From contig NZ_JARGYC010000053.1 of NCBI RefSeq assembly GCF_029168335.1, positions 1-33,047 of the forward strand: a stretch of DNA of 33,047 nt, read 5' to 3'. Below are positions 1 through 7,563 of this stretch, piece by piece (position 1 is the stretch's first letter; each line of letters begins with the position of its first letter). The stretch comes from Psychromarinibacter sediminicola (GTDB lineage Bacteria > Pseudomonadota > Alphaproteobacteria > Rhodobacterales > Rhodobacteraceae). Below the pieces are notes generated by a model that saw only the letters and a list, made by a program, of their open reading frames with translations, did no database searches and was not told the DNA's origin. The translations under genes and the position numbers were made by a program.

Positions 1-143
1 CGCTGCCCCCAGTATCTGCCCCAGGGTCAGTGAATCAGTCCCTCGGCCGAATGGGAATCCCCAATCGATTCATGTCGGTGGGCAAACGCTCTAAGCCGGG
101 GGTGTTCCCGCCTACTCATATCAAAGAGAAGGGGTTGTCACTG

Positions 144-455
144 ATGCGCCCCAAACACCTCTCCGAAGACGAATTGAAGATGCACGCCGACGCGATTGCA
201 TCACATAGCGAAAAAGATACCGCCGTAGGCGTCATCGAGGGCGAGGCGCAGCTCATCAGGGCGCTGGAACAGGCGGACGGAACGCGAAGTGTTTGCCTGT
301 TTGACGACCCGGTCAAAGATGATCCCATGGTTCCCGACAATCCTGCTCACGCGTTGCTGATTTTGGCGAAGGAAATGGGCGATGATGATATTGCGGAGAT
401 CAGAACGCGCTTGCTAACAGAGGTCTTCGGCGATCTGCGCCGTTTTGCAGCATAG
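144..455 (+). CDS. hypothetical protein, 103 aa
   Basis: I do not recognise this protein. The frame is open from position 30, but the ATG at 144 is preferred because AGAAGGGG lies about ten bases upstream of it; translation from there begins MRPKHLSEDE and ends DLRRFAA. The protein is acidic and soluble-looking, with no signal peptide, membrane segment or cysteine pattern. The middle part (around VPDNPAHALLILAKEMGDD) looks like a short helical domain. Base composition is less GC-rich than the operons to the right, as at the other edge of the window, which may mean that it belongs to acquired DNA. The gene is isolated: no plus-strand neighbour follows and the next gene converges on it. Function is unknown. 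That it is a real gene rests on the ribosome-binding site and the length. Confidence 0.55.
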   Translation: MRPKHLSEDELKMHADAIASHSEKDTAVGVIEGEAQLIRALEQADGTRSVCLFDDPVKDDPMVPDNPAHALLILAKEMGDDDIAEIRTRLLTEVFGDLRRFAA

Positions 456-609
456 CTATCCGAACGCCATGGCTGCTTGAACGCAAGCTCACGCGAATGG
501 CCGGTATGGCGACGCTGCATTGCGGGGCAGGTCGGCCCGTCAGCGACTGTTCCGGGCCGAACATGACAAACGGTCGATCCGAACTCACCGATCTACACCA
601 CCGCCCCCC

Positions 610-1497
610 CTACACCCGCCCCAACTGCACCGCCGCCAGCCCCGCCAGCGTCATCGCGTCGCCGTCGGCGATGGGCGCCTCCAGCCCCTGCGACTTGAGC
701 GCCGCGGCGTAGAGGTGGCACAGCGCGGGGGCGCCGATGAGCGCCACGGGCTGGCCGAGCCAGTAGGGGCGGGCGGCCGCGAGCTCGGCGCCGATCAGCC
801 AGCCGGAGAGGCGGGAGCGGGAGACCGTGGCGGACTGGTCGTGCAGCAGGTGCTCGGCGCGCAGCGAAAAGGCGCGGGCGGCGAAGGATTCGGGGCGCGA
901 CAGGCCCTCGCCCACCGCGTCGGCGAAGGCGTCGGCGTCCCAGTCCTCGGCCGCGAGGCTGTGGCGCAGGACGGACTGGGAGGACAGAAGCGCGAAGATC
1001 TCGCCGGTCATGAAGGTGCGGAACGACACGACCTCTTCGGCCGAGACATGCGCCCACTTGGTGTGGGTGCCGGGCAGGCAGAGGATGCCGTCGAACTTGG
1101 GGTTGGCGGCGACGAAGCCGGCGATCTGGGTCTCTTCGCCGCGCATCACGTCGGCGGGGCTGTCCTGCGACAGGCCGGGGATGATGCGGACGTCGAGCCG
1201 GGCGTCATGGGTCAGCACGGGCAGGGTGCCGCCGCCGGCCGCGGTGCAGGGGACCGGGCGGTAGGGGGCCTCGGCCCAGCCCTGGCGGGCGCCGACCATG
1301 CCGCAGGCGGTGACGCGGGTGGCGCCCTCGCCCAGCCAGTCGCCCACGAGGCGCAGGAGGGCCGGCTCGAACTCGTCGGGCGCCAGCCGGGACATGCCAT
1401 CGTCGGACTCGGCGGAGGCCGCGATCTCGGCCCCCGTCATCGCCCAGGCGCGCAGGTGCGTCGTGCCCCAGTCGACGGCGATCCAGTCGGCCGTCAT
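610..1497 (-). CDS. dgoK: 2-dehydro-3-deoxygalactonokinase (DgoK)
   Basis: This kinase phosphorylates 2-dehydro-3-deoxy-galactonate (KDGal) at the 6-position in the cytoplasm, the step before aldolase cleavage to pyruvate and glyceraldehyde 3-phosphate. The 295-residue product has the family's N-terminal nucleotide-binding motif (AVDWGTTHLRAW, residues 8-19), a CGMVGARQGW segment, and the typical CLPGTHTKWA followed by FMTGEIFALL. Length is normal for DgoK. The start codon overlaps the stop of the uronate dehydrogenase gene by four bases (ATGA), so it is translationally coupled and is the last gene of the minus-strand operon. The usual partner, KDPGal aldolase (DgoA), is not in the window. 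The assignment is secure at family level; the exact sugar acid is inferred from the neighbours. Confidence 0.88.
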   Translation of the reverse strand: MTADWIAVDWGTTHLRAWAMTGAEIAASAESDDGMSRLAPDEFEPALLRLVGDWLGEGATRVTACGMVGARQGWAEAPYRPVPCTAAGGGTLPVLTHDARLDVRIIPGLSQDSPADVMRGEETQIAGFVAANPKFDGILCLPGTHTKWAHVSAEEVVSFRTFMTGEIFALLSSQSVLRHSLAAEDWDADAFADAVGEGLSRPESFAARAFSLRAEHLLHDQSATVSRSRLSGWLIGAELAAARPYWLGQPVALIGAPALCHLYAAALKSQGLEAPIADGDAMTLAGLAAVQLGRV

Positions 1498-2288
1498 TCC
1501 TGGTGTATGCCGTCTGCGGTGAACATGCCCCCCTGATAGACCACGTCGGGCGCGTCGGCAGCCGGTTTCTCGACCTCGGCGTCGAGTTTTTCCTTCCAGG
1601 CGGCGGAATTGTCCTGCGGCCGCCAGCCGAGCCAGGCGATTCTGGAATTGTCCCAGAACGTCTGGTCGTTGGCCGAGGCACCGTAGATCACCGGGCAGCC
1701 GAGCTTGGGGACGTCGAAGATGCGCTCGATCAGGCGGGCGAGGTCGTCGTAGCTGAGCCAGGTGTAGAGCATCCGGTGGTTGCGCGGCTCGGGGAAGCTG
1801 GAGCCGATGCGGATGCTGGCGGTCTCGATGCCGAACTTGTCGTGGTAGAGGCTGGCCATCATCTCGCCGAACACCTTGGACACGCCGTAGAGCCCGTCGG
1901 GGCGCGGGTAGACGCTGTTGTCGATGACTTCGTCCTGCTTGTAGTAGCCGGTGGCGTGGTTGGAACTGGCGAAGACGACGCGGTTGCAGCCGTGCAGGCG
2001 GCAGGCCTCGTAGAGGTTGTAGACCCCGTCGAGGTTGGCGTTGCGGATGGTGGACCAGGGCGCCTCGTTCGCCTGGCCGCCGAAATGGACGATGCCGTCG
2101 CAGCCCTTGACCAGATCCTCGACGGCCTGGCGGTCGCCGAGGTCGCAGGGGACGGTTTCCTCGTTCGGGCCGGCCTGGCCCATGTCGCCCCTGTCGGACA
2201 GGCGGACGGTGTCGGCGAGGTGGGCGAGGCGGGTGCGCATCTGGGCCCCGAGATTGCCGGCGGCGCCGGTGATGAGCAGGCGTTTCAT
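1494..2288 (-). CDS. udh: uronate dehydrogenase (NAD-dependent SDR/epimerase fold)
   Basis: The product should oxidise D-galacturonate or D-glucuronate with NAD+ to the aldarolactone, the first step of oxidative uronate catabolism. The 264-residue protein has an N-terminal Rossmann motif (ITGAAGNLG, residues 6-14), a catalytic Ser109 in ASSNH, and the Tyr134-Lys138 pair in YGVSKVFGE. The run RIGSSFPEP followed by RMLYTWLS is typical of uronate dehydrogenases and separates them from sugar-nucleotide epimerases. Length matches the family. It lies 16 bases downstream of the alpha/beta hydrolase gene and is coupled to dgoK by an ATGA overlap. A general SDR with another sugar substrate is possible, but the motif set and the sugar-acid neighbours favour Udh. 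Confidence 0.85.
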   Translation of the reverse strand: MKRLLITGAAGNLGAQMRTRLAHLADTVRLSDRGDMGQAGPNEETVPCDLGDRQAVEDLVKGCDGIVHFGGQANEAPWSTIRNANLDGVYNLYEACRLHGCNRVVFASSNHATGYYKQDEVIDNSVYPRPDGLYGVSKVFGEMMASLYHDKFGIETASIRIGSSFPEPRNHRMLYTWLSYDDLARLIERIFDVPKLGCPVIYGASANDQTFWDNSRIAWLGWRPQDNSAAWKEKLDAEVEKPAADAPDVVYQGGMFTADGIHQE

Positions 2289-2304
2289 GTGTCTCCTCCG
2301 GTGG

Positions 2305-3222
2305 TTACTGGATTGTCGGTTGTGCGGGCGCGGCGGCCCGGGTCAGGAAGTCGAGCACGGCGACGCGCATCGGGGCGCTTTCGCCGTGCCCGGCATTGGG
2401 GTCGAGCGCGGTGGTGAGCGCGTCCGGGTCGGTCTCGTAGGCGGCCTTGAGGCGGGTGAGCGCCGCATCGCGGGCCGGGGCGGGGGTCAGGTGGTCCTGC
2501 CCGCCGTGGCAGGCGAATTGCGGGCGCGGGGCGACGAGGCCGGCGATGTCGCCCATCTCGGCAAAGCGCAACAGGCCGGGGACGGTGAGGTAGAAGCCGT
2601 GCTTCGCGTGGGTGCCGTCGGCGATCAGCGGGCCGATATCGGCCAGCATGCACAGGTGGGCAGTTCCGGCGAGGCGCGGCTCCAGCGCGGCGAGCCAGAA
2701 GGCATGGGCGGCGCCCATCGAGAGGCCTAGGGTGAAGATGCGGCCGGGGTGGATGTCGGGGCGGGTTGTCAGGTAGCCGAAGGCGGCGGCGAGGTCGTTC
2801 AGCATGGCGCCGAACAGGCTGCGGCCGTCCCAGAACAGCGCCTTGGCGATGTCGTTTTCTGTCCCTTCGTCGCGGCGGTCGCCGAAGCCGGGCATGTCGA
2901 TGCAGAGCGCGGCGAAGCCGGCTGCGGCGAGCGCCGGGCCGTAGGGTGGGTCCTGCAGGAAGCGGCTGCCTTCGAGGAGTTCGCGGCGGCCGAGCCGGTA
3001 GTCGCCGCCGTGGGCGTGGCAGTAGAGCACGGCGGGGCAGCGGCCGGCGGTGTCGGGGCGGATCAGGGTGCCGGGGATCGCGCCCGTGGGGGTGTCGAGC
3101 GTCAGCTCTTCCACGATGTGGCCGCCGGGGTGGGGGCCCGCGGTCTGCGCGTGCGGAACGGCCGGGTGCGGAGCCCAGCCGGTCAGGCGCTGCAGCGTGG
3201 TGCGGAGATCCCCGGCCGTCAT
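2305..3222 (-). CDS. alpha/beta hydrolase (dienelactone hydrolase/acetyl-esterase-like)
   Basis: A 305-residue alpha/beta hydrolase with a complete catalytic triad: nucleophile Ser168 in GLSMG, Asp243 in GGQDH and His279 in NAGHG. An HGGDYRLGR stretch near residue 71 sits where the oxyanion-hole loop lies in this fold. No signal peptide is seen, so it should act in the cytoplasm. Its ATG directly follows the stop codon of the dehydratase gene with no gap, and udh follows 16 bases later, so it belongs to the sugar-acid operon. Plausible roles are removal of an acyl or methyl ester from a pectin- or hemicellulose-derived uronate, or opening of a lactone. The sequence does not decide between these. 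Confidence 0.75.
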   Translation of the reverse strand: MTAGDLRTTLQRLTGWAPHPAVPHAQTAGPHPGGHIVEELTLDTPTGAIPGTLIRPDTAGRCPAVLYCHAHGGDYRLGRRELLEGSRFLQDPPYGPALAAAGFAALCIDMPGFGDRRDEGTENDIAKALFWDGRSLFGAMLNDLAAAFGYLTTRPDIHPGRIFTLGLSMGAAHAFWLAALEPRLAGTAHLCMLADIGPLIADGTHAKHGFYLTVPGLLRFAEMGDIAGLVAPRPQFACHGGQDHLTPAPARDAALTRLKAAYETDPDALTTALDPNAGHGESAPMRVAVLDFLTRAAAPAQPTIQ

Positions 3223-4401
3223 CTACGGAAACCCATAGGATCCGTCGGGTCGGGTGGGCACCTTGCGTTCCCAGTGCACGTAGCGGTCGGTCTTCAGGTA
3301 CTCCTCGTCGATCTCCACGCCCCAGCCGGGGCGGTCGGGGCGCAGATCCAGGTGGCCGTCGACCGGCAGGTAGGGATCCTTGACGTATTGCGCGGTCTCG
3401 TCGCTGTCCGACAGGCCGTGGCCGGTATAGGCCGCGCCCATCGGCAGGCGGTATTCGAGGATCTTGAAGTTGGGGCAGGCCGCGGAGAAGTGCAGGTTCA
3501 CCGCCGTGGCGAGCGGGCCCATCGGGTTGTGCGGCGCGACGGGCACGTAGAACGCCTCGGCCAGCGCGGCGATCTTGCGCATCTCGTAGAGCCCGCCGAC
3601 GACGCAGATGTCGGGCTGCACGATGTCGGCGCCGCCGGATTTCAGCAGGCGCAGGAATTCCCAGCGGTTGTAGAGCGATTCCCCCGTGGCCAGCGGCACC
3701 GTCAGCTTGGCGTTCAGATCGCCCCAGGCCTCGATGTTCTCGGGCCGGATCGGTTCCTCGTAGAACAGCGGGTGGAACGGGGCCAGCGCGTTGCCGAGAT
3801 CGACCGCCTGCCACGGCTCCCATATCTTGGCGTGGGCGTCGAAGGCGAACTCGGTGTCGGGACAGAGGTCCGTCAGCTTCTCCATCCACTCTGTCGTGGA
3901 GCGGATCACCTTGCCCCAGGGCTCGGCATGGATGTCGACGCGGTAGGGCGACAGCTTGAAGGCGGTCAGGCCGAACTCTTCGGTCTTCCCGGCGCAGAAA
4001 TCGCGGATGTCCTCGGCCTCGGGCGCGGAATAGACGCCGAGATAGACGCGGACCCGGTCGCGGACGTGCCCGCCGAGCAGGCGGTAGACCGGCACGCCGA
4101 GCGCCTTGGCGTTCAGGTCCCACAGCGCATGGTCGATGGCGCTGATCGCCGCGAGGCCCAGCGCGCCGGGCGGGAAGCGGGACTGCTGCAATAGCTTCAG
4201 GATCAGGCGTTCGATGCGGGTCGCGTCCTCGCCTTCGAGCTGGAGATAGAGATAGTCCAGAAGCGGCGGCAGGGCGCGGTCGGGGCCGTGGTTGTAGCAC
4301 TCGCCCCAGCCGGTGACGCCTTCGTCGGTGTCGAGGGCGACCAGAACGCGCGGGCGATCGCGGTCGCAGGACATGTAGCTGCGCAGTCCGGTGATTTTCA
4401 T
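3223..4401 (-). CDS. mandelate racemase/muconate lactonizing enzyme family dehydratase (galactonate dehydratase-like)
   Basis: A 392-residue member of the enolase superfamily, probably an acid-sugar dehydratase producing a 2-keto-3-deoxy acid that DgoK can use. The N-terminal capping domain covers about residues 1-115. The barrel carries Lys149 (AFKLS), the DxH pair Asp188 and His190 (FDAHAK), a metal-binding Glu at 215/216 (YEEPI), Glu241 (TGES) and His291 (APHNP). The order and spacing match D-galactonate dehydratase (DgoD/ManD group), where the DxH histidine and the late histidine act as base and acid. A galactarolactone cycloisomerase or a galactarate/glucarate dehydratase remains possible and would fit a uronate dehydrogenase pathway. 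It lies 84 bases downstream of the SMP-30 gene and abuts the hydrolase gene. Confidence 0.82.
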   Translation of the reverse strand: MKITGLRSYMSCDRDRPRVLVALDTDEGVTGWGECYNHGPDRALPPLLDYLYLQLEGEDATRIERLILKLLQQSRFPPGALGLAAISAIDHALWDLNAKALGVPVYRLLGGHVRDRVRVYLGVYSAPEAEDIRDFCAGKTEEFGLTAFKLSPYRVDIHAEPWGKVIRSTTEWMEKLTDLCPDTEFAFDAHAKIWEPWQAVDLGNALAPFHPLFYEEPIRPENIEAWGDLNAKLTVPLATGESLYNRWEFLRLLKSGGADIVQPDICVVGGLYEMRKIAALAEAFYVPVAPHNPMGPLATAVNLHFSAACPNFKILEYRLPMGAAYTGHGLSDSDETAQYVKDPYLPVDGHLDLRPDRPGWGVEIDEEYLKTDRYVHWERKVPTRPDGSYGFP

Positions 4402-4485
4402 GGCGTTATCCGTGTCTTGTTGTGCGGGCCGGCCCAGGCCGCCTCGATGCGGCGGGCCGGCCGGGGCGGGTGATGACGGGCATGC

Positions 4486-5364
4486 CTAGCCCGCGAACCG
4501 GGCCTGCGGCACGCCCTGGCAGCCCAGGCCGGTGACGGCGAAGAGGCTGCCGGCTTCCGGCTGGTCCGAGCCCTCGGCGAGGCCGAGCGACAGCGAGGTC
4601 ACGAACAGCACGTCCAGGTTCTTGCCGCCCCACATCGGCTTGGTCGGCTTCTCGATCGGCATGTCCACGGTCATGTCCACCCGCCCGTCCGGCGTGATGC
4701 GGTAGAGCTGCCAGCCCGACACGCCCGCCTGCCAGTAGCAGCCGTCGGCATCCACCGTGCCGCCGTCGGGGCGGCCGGCCACCGCGCGGGTGTCGAAGAA
4801 CACCCGCGGCTCGCCCGGCGTGCCGGTGTCGGTATCGTAGTCGCAGGCCCAGATGGTGCGCTCCGAGGGGTTGGAATCGGAGAAGTACATCGTCTTGCCA
4901 TCGGGCGAGAAGGCGAGCCCGTTGGTGGTGAAGATGCCGTCCTTCCAGGGCGTCACCGAACGGTCCGGGTCGAGGCGGTAGAACCGGCCCAGCCGCTCGG
5001 GCTCGCCGCCCTCCTTCATGGTGCCGGCCCAGAACCGGCCCTGCATGTCGGTCGTACCGTCGTTGAAGCGGTTGTCGGGCCGGTGCGATTCGGGGTCGGT
5101 GATCGGCTCCTTGGCGCCGGTCGCCGGGTCGTAGAACCAGAAGCCGCTGGCAGCCGCCACCACCAGGTCGTCGCGGCCCGCGCGGCGGGCGAGGCATCCT
5201 ACCGGCTCGCCGAAGTCGTGGCTGCGGTTCTCGCCGGTCACCGGATCGTAGCGGTGGATCAGGCCGGCCTTGATGTCGACCCACCAGAGCGCCTGGTCGT
5301 CCACGTCCCAGACCGCGCCTTCGCCCAGCTTCGAGCGGCTGGGTACCACGCATTCAACCTGCAT
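4486..5364 (-). CDS. SMP-30/gluconolactonase family sugar lactonase
   Basis: Six-bladed beta-propeller lactonase, 292 residues, expected to hydrolyse an aldonolactone or aldarolactone in the cytoplasm. Expected metal ligands are present: Glu15 in LGEG, Asn149 in TTNGLA and Asp200 in RPDGG. The substrate-contact motif NRFNDG lies at residues 98-103. The frame stays open upstream to 5406, but the ATG at 5364 is chosen because AAGGGGA (5371-5377, minus strand) sits six bases before it and because homologues start just before the KLGEGAVW segment. It is the first gene of the minus-strand operon. It would open the lactone made by the dehydrogenase encoded three genes downstream. The exact lactone is not determined. 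Confidence 0.82.
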   Translation of the reverse strand: MQVECVVPSRSKLGEGAVWDVDDQALWWVDIKAGLIHRYDPVTGENRSHDFGEPVGCLARRAGRDDLVVAAASGFWFYDPATGAKEPITDPESHRPDNRFNDGTTDMQGRFWAGTMKEGGEPERLGRFYRLDPDRSVTPWKDGIFTTNGLAFSPDGKTMYFSDSNPSERTIWACDYDTDTGTPGEPRVFFDTRAVAGRPDGGTVDADGCYWQAGVSGWQLYRITPDGRVDMTVDMPIEKPTKPMWGGKNLDVLFVTSLSLGLAEGSDQPEAGSLFAVTGLGCQGVPQARFAG

Positions 5365-5970
5365 TCGCTGTCCCCTTGTATATGCGCCCGTCCAGGGCGC
5401 TGACATGTCGTTTCATGGCCGCGCGGGCCTGGGCCGGAGCGGCCGGAGGCGGTGGCGTCGCGCAGCTCGCGATGCTCCGTTTGGCGCGCGACCCGGCCCG
5501 CGAAGCGTATCCGCCGGCGCGGCATCGCGAGGATCCGGCTGCCGGAGAGCCGCGCCATGGCGGCGTGGCCGGGGGTTCCGGGTCTGTCTCTGTCGCCTTC
5601 CTGTCCACCACGCGGGCCACCCTCTCGCGATCCCGCGGCGTTGCCAAGCGGAATTAGAGTGCGTTGCGGCAAGAGGGCATCGGTTCGACGCGCTCTCTTG
5701 CGGGATCCGGCGCGGGTGGGGGCCAACCCCGCCGTCCATCGTGCTTGAACCGATGGCGCAGGATGAACGGCCCCCCGGAGTATTTCCGGCCAGAAGAAGG
5801 GTGGGGTGGTGGATTGGTGGGTGCGGGCGGCGCAAATGGGGTCCGGGTGGATCGTGGGCGGCTCGGCATGCGTCGCGCCGCCCGGAGAAATGCCGCGACG
5901 GCCCCTTCACCCGCGTGTCGTCTTCGGCCTATCCTGCCGGGCACGCGCCGCGAACCGGGAAGGGAGGCCC
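5365..5970. other. 606-bp divergent intergenic region between the sugar-acid operon and glpK
   Basis: No convincing gene is present. The short open frames here are arginine/proline-rich in every frame and lack family motifs, as expected for non-coding GC-rich DNA. Besides the hairpin next to the SMP-30 start, a 10-bp imperfect inverted repeat (GCAAGAGGGC at 5669-5678 with GCTCTCTTGC at 5692-5701, 13-base loop) lies near the middle. It has no U-tract and could be an operator or a structured remnant. The right end carries the AGGGAGG ribosome-binding site of glpK. I cannot place a confident -35/-10 promoter for either direction. Confidence 0.5.
5371..5400 (-). promoter_or_regulatory. ribosome-binding site and upstream hairpin of the sugar-acid operon
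   Basis: Reading on the minus strand, a perfect 6-bp inverted repeat (GCGCCC, 5-base loop, GGGCGC; 5384-5400) lies seven bases before the strong Shine-Dalgarno AAGGGGA (5371-5377) of the first operon gene. The hairpin could be an operator or a leader stem close to the ribosome-binding site. No regulator gene for this operon is in the window, so its role is open. Confidence 0.35.
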
Positions 5971-7455
5971 ATGCGCTACATTCTGTCCATCGACCAGGGG
6001 ACGACCTCGACCCGCGCGCTCGTGTTCGATGCGGAGATGCGCGTCGTGGCCGTCGCGCAGGAGGAGTTTCTGCAGCATTACCCCCGCTCCGGCTGGGTCG
6101 AGCACGACGCGGAGGATCTGTGGCAGACGACCCTGTCCACCTGCCGCGCGGCGCTGGAGACGGCCGGCGCGGGGGCCGGGGACCTGGCCGGGATCGGCAT
6201 CACCAACCAGCGCGAGACGACGCTGGTCTGGGACCGGGCCACGGGCGCGCCGATCCACCGCGCCATCGTCTGGCAGGACCGGCGGACGGCGGAGACCTGC
6301 CGCGCGCTGCGCGAGGCGGGGCACGAGGCGGCGATCGCCGAACGGACCGGGCTGCTGTGCGATCCGTATTTCTCGGGGACCAAGCTGAAATGGCTGCTGG
6401 ACGAGGTCGAGGGCGCGCGGGCGCGGGCGGAGGCGGGCGAGCTCGTGTTCGGGACGGTCGACAGCTGGCTGATCTGGAAGCTGACGGGCGGGCGGGCGCA
6501 TGTGACCGACGCCACGAATGCCTCGCGGACGCTGATGTACGACATCCGCAAGGGGCGCTGGTCGCGGACCATGTGCGACCTTCTCGACGTGCCGATGGAG
6601 ATGCTGCCGGAGGTGAAGGACTGTGCCGCCGCGTTCGGCGAGGCCGATGCCGAGTGGTTCGGCGCGGCCGTGCCGATCCTGGGCGTGGCGGGCGACCAGC
6701 AGGCGGCGACGGTGGGGCAGGCGTGCTTCCGGCCAGGGATGCTGAAATCCACCTACGGGACCGGGTGCTTTGCGCTGCTGAACACGGGCGAGACGCCGGT
6801 GGCGTCGGAGAACCGGCTGCTGACGACCATCGCCTATCAGCTGGACGGGGTGCCGACCTATGCGCTGGAGGGGTCGATCTTCATCGCCGGCGCCGTGGTG
6901 CAGTGGCTGCGCGACGGGCTGCGGATCATCGAGGCGGCGCCGGAGACGCAAGGTTTGGCCGAGGCGGCGGATGACGGGCAGGAGGTGATCCTGGTGCCCG
7001 CCTTTACCGGGCTGGGCGCGCCCTATTGGAACGCCGACTGCCGCGGGGCGATGTTCGGGCTGACGCGGAGCTCGGGGCCGGCGGAAGTCGCGAAGGCGGC
7101 GCTGGAGAGCGTGGGGTTCCAGACCCGCGACCTGCTGGAGGCGATGCAGGCCGATATGGGCGGCGCGGGCGAGGCGATCCTGCGGGTCGATGGCGGGATG
7201 AGCGCATCCGACTGGACGATGCAGTTCCTGGCCGACATCCTGGGCGCCCCGGTGGACCGGCCCGCGGTGCTGGAGACGACGGCGCTGGGCGCCGCGTGGC
7301 TCGCCGGGATGCGGGCGGGGCTCTATCCCGGGCCGGAGGATTTCGCGCAGGGCTGGGCGCTGGAGCGGCGGTTCGATCCGGCGATGGATGCGGCGGAGCG
7401 GGAGGCGCGCTATGGCCGCTGGCGCAAGGCGGTCGAGGCGACGCTGTCGGTCTGA
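5971..7455 (+). CDS. glpK: glycerol kinase
   Basis: ATP-dependent glycerol kinase of the FGGY family, producing sn-glycerol 3-phosphate in the cytoplasm. The 494-residue product begins [16 protein letters not shown], the canonical N-terminal nucleotide-binding segment, and contains TNQRETT, the catalytic-Asp motif [24 protein letters not shown] and [17 protein letters not shown]. All are diagnostic for GlpK rather than xylulokinase or gluconokinase. Length matches the usual value of about 500. The frame is open upstream to 5806, but the ATG at 5971 is chosen because AGGGAGG lies just before it and the family N-terminus begins there. No glpF, glpD or glp regulator is nearby, so it appears to be a single-gene unit, followed by an intergenic repeat element. 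Confidence 0.95.
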   Translation: MRYILSIDQGTTSTRALVFDAEMRVVAVAQEEFLQHYPRSGWVEHDAEDLWQTTLSTCRAALETAGAGAGDLAGIGITNQRETTLVWDRATGAPIHRAIVWQDRRTAETCRALREAGHEAAIAERTGLLCDPYFSGTKLKWLLDEVEGARARAEAGELVFGTVDSWLIWKLTGGRAHVTDATNASRTLMYDIRKGRWSRTMCDLLDVPMEMLPEVKDCAAAFGEADAEWFGAAVPILGVAGDQQAATVGQACFRPGMLKSTYGTGCFALLNTGETPVASENRLLTTIAYQLDGVPTYALEGSIFIAGAVVQWLRDGLRIIEAAPETQGLAEAADDGQEVILVPAFTGLGAPYWNADCRGAMFGLTRSSGPAEVAKAALESVGFQTRDLLEAMQADMGGAGEAILRVDGGMSASDWTMQFLADILGAPVDRPAVLETTALGAAWLAGMRAGLYPGPEDFAQGWALERRFDPAMDAAEREARYGRWRKAVEATLSV

Positions 7456-7497
7456 TCTGCGCGCGGGGGGCGGGTCTTGGCGGCTTGCGCGGGCGGC

Positions 7498-7563
7498 GTG
7501 TCCGAGGGTGTCCGAGGTTGGACACTATGCCAGGTATCTGAAATCGTTGTAGATAGCGCTAAC
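7498..7563 (+). repeat. bipartite dispersed element, copy 1
   Basis: The left part is a direct repeat of GTGTCCGAGG (7498-7507 and 7508-7517). The second unit also forms a perfect inverted repeat, GTGTCC-N6-GGACAC (7508-7525). The right part is TAGATAGCGCTAAC (7550-7563), a near-palindrome around AGCGCT. Both parts recur at 30905-30960 in the same orientation and with exactly the same 42-base offset, while the 26 bases between them differ. The copy lies between the convergent 3' ends of glpK and cysG, and the cysG stop codon (7559-7561) lies inside the right part. Its nature (paired operators, a recombination or attachment site, a structured RNA) is not known. Confidence 0.7.

Noticed and set aside
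1-143. The left-edge sequence as the end of another insertion sequence.
   Set aside because: The stretch looks like low-constraint intergenic DNA, but I see no transposase codons or terminal repeat that can be checked within the window.
520-1536. Long plus-strand frames opposite the sugar-acid, nitrate and synthetase genes (for example 520-1536, 2749-4194, 8806-10449, 22136-24088).
   Set aside because: They are antisense frames kept open by GC-rich codon use, rich in Gly/Ala/Arg, without motifs or ribosome-binding sites.
5371-5384. CTTGTATATGC near the SMP-30 start as a GntR-type operator.
   Set aside because: Only one half resembles a TTGTATA-type site; the other half is not symmetric, so the match is too weak.
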